DNA of 64,000 nt, from assembly GCA_950295325.1 (NCBI GenBank), contig OX485805.1, forward strand, positions 2,974,501 through 3,038,500, written 5' to 3'. Source of the DNA: Polytrichum commune (lineage: Eukaryota; Streptophyta; Polytrichopsida; Polytrichales; Polytrichaceae). A program made the position numbers and the translations under genes. Below, piece by piece: positions 58,757-64,000 of this stretch (position 1 is its first letter; every line of letters begins with the position of its first letter). The notes under the pieces were generated by a model. That model was not told where the DNA came from. It searched no databases and was given only the letters and a program-made list of their open reading frames with translations.

Positions 58757-58993
58757 TAACTCATGGGGAGAATTGATTGCTAGTTACATATGAACCGGTT
58801 GAGTTTGAGAAATAACTGGTTGAAGTTGAAGCCTTAGGGAATATTACTGATCATTTTAGAGGAATTTAGAGAATACACCTCAAAATAATAAGTCAAGGAA
58901 AAAATCGAAACAAGTCAAGAAATAGCTAGTTGGAGTTGGAAATACTAGGATCTCGATTGACTATGTCCAAAAATCTTCCCGAACATTGTGTGT
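58757..58993. mobile_element. hAT-like MITE, family F
   Basis: Collinear with the copy at 56077-56305: CTCATGGGGAGAATTGATTG at the left and AAAAATCTTCCCGAACATTG at the right. The ends are more eroded and no 8-bp duplication is visible. Confidence 0.7.
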
Positions 58994-59052
58994 GGAAACG
59001 GATGAAATCCAGCAAGTGCCAATATCTGAGAATTGCAGGGGAAAAATGAGTT

Positions 59053-59148
59053 GCATAACATTATTCAGATCCATAACAATGTGGGGAATATTTTGTCGAG
59101 TAATGTCAGTCCCACATAACATTGTTATGGATTTGAATAATGTTATGT
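59053..59148. repeat. Near-perfect hairpin with CATAACATTATTCA arms
   Basis: The left arm CATAACATTATTCAGATCCA then TAACAATGTGGG pairs with the right arm CCCACATAACATTGTTATGG then ATTTGAATAATGTTATG, with one substitution and one 5-nt insertion. The loop is about 27 nt. It lies 50 bp before a family-H MITE. Confidence 0.8.
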
Positions 59149-59197
59149 GGGCATGGCACCTAATATTGTGTTTGCAAGGAAACTGACAATATATTCA

Positions 59198-59704
59198 GGG
59201 TCACTTCACACACGAGATTGAGAGCCCGTGACCATTGCACTTCAAGCACTCTCATTGGTGGAAAAGGCAGAGCGGGTCCAAGTTCGCCTCACACTACGGT
59301 TGAGGGACCAACGGGGTAAGTGAATGCAAGATGGATGTAAAGTCTACATGGATTCCTACATGGCATCAAATGGATCATGTTTCATGGTCACTTGGACTAT
59401 TTTCAAATTCCCACCTCTTGGAGGTAGGCCTAACGCGCGCAACACCAGGAGACCATGGCACTCCGAACACTCACGACCGTTGGTTTATTCTATTTTATCA
59501 TGCGTGAGGACCCACATGAATAAAAATTCATTGAAATAGCATTTTGGTTGAGGTCCCGGTCACATATGACTTCACACTCCACTTGAGAGTCCGTGACCGC
59601 AATACATGATGTTGGAGGGTGTGTTGGGACGGCGTTTGGACACTTTTCTTTTGGGCTCTCACAATTTCATGGTCACGGCTCTTGGCTCGTGTGTGAAGTG
59701 GCCC
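59198..59704. mobile_element. Family-H MITE, copy 6
   Basis: 507 bp with left end GGGTCACTTCACACACGAG and right end CTCGTGTGTGAAGTGGCCC; flanks TCA and TTA. It is homologous throughout to 34204-34714. A right-half fragment of a short-form family-H element (59708-59799, ending AAAGTGGCCC) follows directly. Confidence 0.85.
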
Positions 59705-59839
59705 TTAGGGAACTTGGACCCATCTCCGGCTTCTCGGCCAATCGCATAATTTGCTTACCAAGGGTCAAGGGCACTCAAGCTCTAGCGTAAAGTGGCCCTA
59801 CTTATAAGTCAGTACAGAAAGTGATGTTTGGAGTGATAC

Positions 59840-60400
59840 TCAAACCTCCTCGACGCCAACTTGTCCCAAACAAATTGGGATGATGAGCTCCTGTACACCA
59901 TCCCAGCCTCCAAGCAGCCAGGTAGGAGAGACGAGCACCGAGAAGAGCAGATAACGAGGGCCGCGAGGGAAGAGCACTGAGAAGAGCAGAGGACGAGGGC
60001 CGCGAGGGAAGAGCACCGAGGAGCAGGCGGCCATCAGAGCAGCAAGGCATCAGCAGCGAAGGAGGAGCCGGGTATCGGAGGAGAAGGAGAATGGCAGCGA
60101 AGGGAGCGGGTATCATGGACAGCTCGAGCGAGGAAAGGGGGACAGATGGTAGCCCAGGGTCGAAGACCGGTGAATGGCCGAGGACCGGCTTACCCGGTTA
60201 TATAGGGAGCATGGGAGCGCACCAAGGCGGCCCGGGAACGCGGGGAGCACACGGGAACGCACCGAGACGGCTCGGGAACGAAGGGAGCGCACCGGGAACG
60301 CACCGAGAGCCGGGAGGAGTGAACGACACCGGGAACGTCGTCATCAAGCCGGGAACGGACAAGCAACTAAGTAGGGTAGGATAGTTAGTTGCTAGTGAAC
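59840..60400. repeat. GC-rich region with 39-bp tandem repeat
   Basis: A unit of 39 bp beginning AGCACCGAGAAGAGCAG occurs twice (59934, 59973) and starts a third time at 60012. Further on, CGGGAACGCACCGAG-like words recur irregularly to 60350. This is by far the most GC-rich stretch of the window. Open frames exist on both strands (for instance 60091-60384 on +), but they are of low complexity and I do not call a gene. Confidence 0.6.
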
Positions 60401-60742
60401 ACCTAAGCAAGGGTAGATGAAGGACATACCTAAAAGGGATGAAAGTCCTTTTTAGATGAACATAAACTATTCCCTTTAAATGAATAGTTGCATTCCGGAT
60501 GAAGGAGATCCATGGATGGTAACCGTACCGAGAGGCACATCTAGGTTAAGCCAAGAAATCCAACGAATGAACTTCACAAGTACATTTTACATTCGGACAT
60601 TATAACTGCTGTAAATAGATCCGGGCAGCCTAAAATTAGACTGTAACCGGATACAGGGATAAAATTAGCCTGAAATAAACATGTGGCATTAGGGGAAGTT
60701 AGGACTAACCGCCACATCTAATTAAAGATAGATTTTGAACAC

Positions 60743-60750
60743 TATATAAG
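60743..60750 (+). promoter_or_regulatory. TATA box upstream of the hairpin repeat array
   Basis: TATATAAG in the context ACACTATATAAGAGGCC, a strong plant TATA box. Transcription would start about 30 nt downstream and enter the tandem CCGAG/CTCGG array. It may be the promoter of an LTR, but no second LTR or primer binding site was found. Confidence 0.5.
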
Positions 60751-60843
60751 AGGCCAAACTTAAGGCACCTAATACACTTCATTTGAACACGCAAACTCTA
60801 CATGAGTGTCGGAGCCTCTAGCACTCTCTCAAGCTAGTACATT

Positions 60844-61160
60844 TAGCCGAGGTTTTCGTGCCCTAACTCGGAGGGCAATCGAGCTAGCATCGCAATTAGC
60901 CGAGGCATTCGAGCCCTAACTCGGAGGGCATTGGAATACTAATGCGATTAGCCGAGGCATTCGAGCCCTAACTCGGAGGGCATTGGAATATTAATGCGAG
61001 TAGCCGAGGCATACTTAAGCCCTAACTCGGAGGGCATTGGAGACAATCATGCACGAAGATAGCTAGCCGAGGCAAATACATACCCTAACTCGGAGGGCAT
61101 TCTAAAGTGTTAAAATATTTAGCCGAGGTTCTCAAATCCTAACTCGGAGGATATTAGCAC
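60844..61160 (+). repeat. Tandem array of hairpin units (TAGCCGAGG ... CTAACTCGGAGG)
   Basis: Six units start at 60844, 60897, 60949, 61001, 61064 and 61120 (52-63 bp each). Each has TAGCCGAGG and, about 10-14 nt later, CCCTAACTCGGAGGGCAT or a close form. CCGAG and CTCGG can pair in every unit. Spacers differ, so the paired blocks are the conserved part. No open frame explains the repeats. Confidence 0.85.
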
Positions 61161-62580
61161 ATGTTACTACACTAAGGCAAATTGGTCAAAGCTTCGGATT
61201 AAGTTTGCTCCGGTAACTAAGACCTTTGACGAAGGAGAATTTCGAGCCGAAGGGCCCGAAGGGAAATAATTACAGAGAGGAGGAAATCTCATTCGGCGGT
61301 ACACTCGAGTTAATCCCCGACCTCAAGCCGGCCAAGTAAGATAAATTATTACAGTAAAAGCACAAGTCACTCATATTTGAGGAAGGTAAGTTGTGGGCTT
61401 ACCGGCTTACCATCACGTCATACCGGGTATGACTAGATACTAAATTATTACGCGGTGCCAAATCCAATTCAAAGGGAATTAGCCTAAGGGGATTTCAAAG
61501 CATCTAAGGGGAACACTTGGGGAAATTTAGGCCATGAGTTTAATACCTCATAAATGAGGGTGATAGTAATCAAACATCGTTAAGTGGAAATCGGTTTACC
61601 ATGTACATTAGAATCAACAAGGATTCTAATCCCTCAAATATTCTCAAGTGAATTTGGAATGTTGAAGGACCAAGGATACCATCAGAACAATATAATCAAG
61701 GTTAAAGAGGCAAGATGATTCTCAAGATTTTCATAATGTTAAAGAATATGTTTTGAACTAGAAACTCTTTATGAAGACATTCTCGGAATATTCTTAGAAA
61801 GTAATGAAGATTAGATGCATTCGAACCATGAAAGATATTGTTTGCAACATTTAGAGTTTCCCTTGAAATACTTAACCTCGACATTAGGATTTCGGGGAAC
61901 ATAATCTCGAAAACCTAAGGCACTTTCTCCTTGGAGATTTATAAAAAGGGATCTTCAAATACAACATTCCGGAATTAAAGAAATAAGATTATCTTGCAAG
62001 ATCTTTCAAACCATGAAAGATGCAAGAGCGAATAGATGATTAAGAACTAAGGAAAGTAGTTTCTTAGAGAGCACTTTAATATTAGATTTCGGGGAACATA
62101 AACTTGTAACCTCAGGTCAACGATTCCAAGAGGATTTCAAAAGCAATAAATTAAAGATCACAAGAATTAGTCAACAAAGAGTTAACGGACACCTTCACAA
62201 GTTTTGGAAACTAAGAGAATCTAATTTTGGTGGGAGTAACTTCCATGTAAACCGGTCAGCAGCGGGTTACACCGTCTAAGTTTGCTGAGGGTTTGAAGGT
62301 GACCTCGACAGCTCCTTGTCCTTGTTGCCCGGGGACAAACTTGGTGGTGTCAGCCAGTCATTCTCTTTTGCAGGTGATCCTAAAAATAATAAACATGAAT
62401 ATTCCATCCTTTTCCGTGTATGGAATCTCCGGAAACATCCACCGAAAATATACAAATTTGGATGAAATGTACTTGTATTTGGATGAAATTATGTACCCTC
62501 ATCCACATATGGCTAAATCACTCCATTTATTGTCGTCCGTGCGGCTATCTTGAACATTTGAAGAAAGAAATCATTGGTAA
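61161..62580. other. Possible LTR-element leader or degenerate DNA
   Basis: No exon found. The phrase TTTCGGGGAACATAA occurs twice (about 61890 and 62085). The region follows the TATA box and hairpin array and may be the body of a non-coding retroelement, but there is no polymerase, primer binding site or repeat of the 5' end inside the window. Confidence 0.35.
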
Positions 62581-62589
62581 CGGCTACAA

Positions 62590-62810
62590 CAGTGTCCGGG
62601 GAGATTTTTGGGCATAACCGGTCAAAATAATAGTGTTTCCAAGTCCAACTGGTTGTATGTTGTGATCTTCCGGTTTTCTTCGTTAACTTGAGGTATACTC
62701 TCTAGATTCCTATGAAATCGATAATCTTCCTAGAGTCTTGAACTTCAACCGGTTATTTCTCAAACTCAGCCGGTTCATCCGTAAATAGCGGTCGGTTCTT
62801 CCGTTCATTG
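62590..62810. mobile_element. hAT-like MITE, family F
   Basis: About 221 bp with left end CAGTGTCCGGGGAGA and right end TCTTCCGTTCATTG. It is collinear with the 24419-24596 copy but longer, including ACCGGTTATTTCTCAAACTC. The flanking 8-mers GGCTACAA and AACTATAA agree at five positions. Confidence 0.78.
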
Positions 62811-63033
62811 AACTATAAGCTTCCATCATGAGTCCACATCATTAGCACTAGAGGATATGCACTTACTTAGAGCACGCCCATACTTACCGGTACAGGTCAC
62901 CAAAAGAACGGTTCCTATCAACATTGGTTACGTCCAATGACCATCACCGGTCAAATTGGAGCTAATAGTGGCCTATGTTGGCAGGAGCCATTCATTGGTT
63001 GTCCACACCAACAAACATGTGGGAGTGCTATTA

Positions 63034-63606
63034 GGGGCACTTCACACTATGGCTGAAGGTCGAGAGGCCGTCGATTTCCACCAATCAAATTGCAAGAAAC
63101 CAAGAGTTCGGTCTCTCGTCCCTTCACACTAAGGCCAAAGTCCAAAGGTTGTCGCAATTTAAAATGCTTACTTTTTGACGAAGGCGACGGACTCTCCAAG
63201 GGAGTTTGGGTCGGACACGGGAACGGAAACCTAAACTATGGTTGAGAGGCCGTCGGTTTCTTTTCATTAAAAAATCAATCATTGGCAAGATCTTGGCCAT
63301 TAATTAAATTGGAGGGGTTGTTTTGGGCAAGGATAAAGTGGGATGCTCCTTTGGGTTTGGACTTTGGGCTTAGCCTTTGGAAGCTTCACAATATGACCGT
63401 CCAATTTGAGAGACCATGGGAGTTTATGGCCAAAGGTTTGGACCTTTGGGCTTGGCCTTTGGAGGCTTCATCACTATGCCCAGCCAAAGGCTCCAATTCC
63501 TATATTTTTTGACTATTTTCAGCCCAATGTTTTTGGACTCTCCACAAAGTTTGGCCACTCAATCCCATGGCCTCTCGACTTGGGCAGCCATAGTGTGAAG
63601 CGGCCC
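63034..63606. mobile_element. Family-H-related MITE, long form, copy 7
   Basis: 573 bp. The left end GGGGCACTTCACACTATGGC and the right end GCCATAGTGTGAAGCGGCCC are inverted repeats. TTA lies on both sides. The interior (for example GACTTTGGGCTTAGCCTTTGG) differs from the other family-H copies, so it is a sister subfamily sharing the terminal CACTTCACAC motif. Confidence 0.82.
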
Positions 63607-63839
63607 TTACATTACATGCACTCTACTAGGAGCCAGAGGTGGCTTGGGACTCGAATATGTTATGTTACTTTTGAGGAGGTGAGTGACGAGTCGCTGGCTG
63701 ACATGCAGGGTGTCACGGCTGTCATTAAATAAGCAGTGGACATATTTAGGAGCGAGTCTTCTAAGTAAAGTTAAGTTCGCTTCTTCCCCACACGGGACTT
63801 CCTCCTTCACAGTAGGACAGGATAAGACCTTCGCCCTCC

Positions 63840-64000
63840 CTCCCTCACACATGAGCCAAGAGCCGTGACCATGAAATTGTGAGAGCCCAAAAGAAAGTGT
63901 CCAAAGGCCGTCCCGACACACCTCCAACGTCATGTAGTGTGGTCACCGGCCCTCAAGTGTAGTGTAAAGTCACATGTGACCAGGACATCAACCAAATGCT
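63840..64000. mobile_element. Family-H MITE, copy 8, cut by the window end
   Basis: From TCACACATGAGCCAAGAGCC onward this matches the left half of the copy at 1031-1520 (GTGACCATGAAATTGTGAGAGC). The terminal GGGCCACT is eroded, and the right half lies beyond the window. Confidence 0.7.

Noticed and set aside
60091-60384. 97-codon Gly/Pro-rich frame on +
   Set aside because: It lies in GC-rich tandem repeats, where stops are rare in all frames; the peptide is of low complexity and both strands are open.
61161-62580. Body of a Gypsy or Copia element after the TATA box
   Set aside because: No gag or pol motif, primer binding site, polypurine tract or second LTR could be found within the window.
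63282-63732. Open frames rich in Leu and Trp
   Set aside because: They fall inside the terminal-repeat-bounded MITE at 63034-63606 and result from its repeated TTTGGGCTT words.

Overview
The window looks like nuclear DNA of a land plant. It has GT-AG introns of about 120-450 bp and three recognisable plant gene types: a malectin/LRR receptor kinase, a Rubisco-LSMT-type SET methyltransferase and a PLAC8 membrane protein. About three quarters of the sequence is transposon-derived. Nothing fixes the species; the mix of element types (a site-specific-type LINE, PIF/Harbinger, pogo and hAT relics) fits a non-flowering plant as well as any other, and that is inference.

Layout. 1-6.7 kb: nested DNA transposons, including a 2.0-kb PIF/Harbinger element (4658-6668) that carries a decayed DDE transposase and has the same ends as the MITEs scattered through the window. 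6.7-10.6 kb: upstream region of the receptor kinase. 10.6-17.6 kb: a 15-exon receptor-like kinase on +, with every exon junction in phase. 17.7-20.7 kb: no recognised gene, ending in a tandem duplication. 20.7-22.2 kb: a long single-exon SET methyltransferase on +. 22.6-25.7 kb: a minus-strand spliced gene I cannot name, with two MITEs in its introns and three junctions that do not keep frame. 25.7-28.6 kb: LINE debris. 29.0-32.3 kb: a five-exon PLAC8 gene on -, with upstream sequence to about 34.2 kb.

34.2-64 kb is essentially gene-free. It holds a 4.5-kb non-LTR retrotransposon relic (37.76-42.29 kb) encoding reverse transcriptase, RNase H, a Cys/His finger and a restriction-like endonuclease; a pogo/Tigger transposase relic (52.84-53.72 kb); a degenerate tandem repeat (43.6-44.4 kb); a TATA-box-driven array of CCGAG/CTCGG hairpin repeats (60.7-61.2 kb); a perfect 48-bp inverted repeat (54.9 kb); and many MITEs. 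Paired empty and filled copies inside the window show the target-site duplications: TA for the CACTAAATA family, 8 bp for a hAT-like family, and TTA/TAA/TCA/TGA for Harbinger-like families.

The genes do not form a pathway. The main biological story is a transposon community in which probable parents (Harbinger and pogo transposase relics) and non-autonomous derivatives sit side by side. Twelve homopolymeric G/C runs of 10-16 bp, most of them inside or next to elements, are a further oddity.
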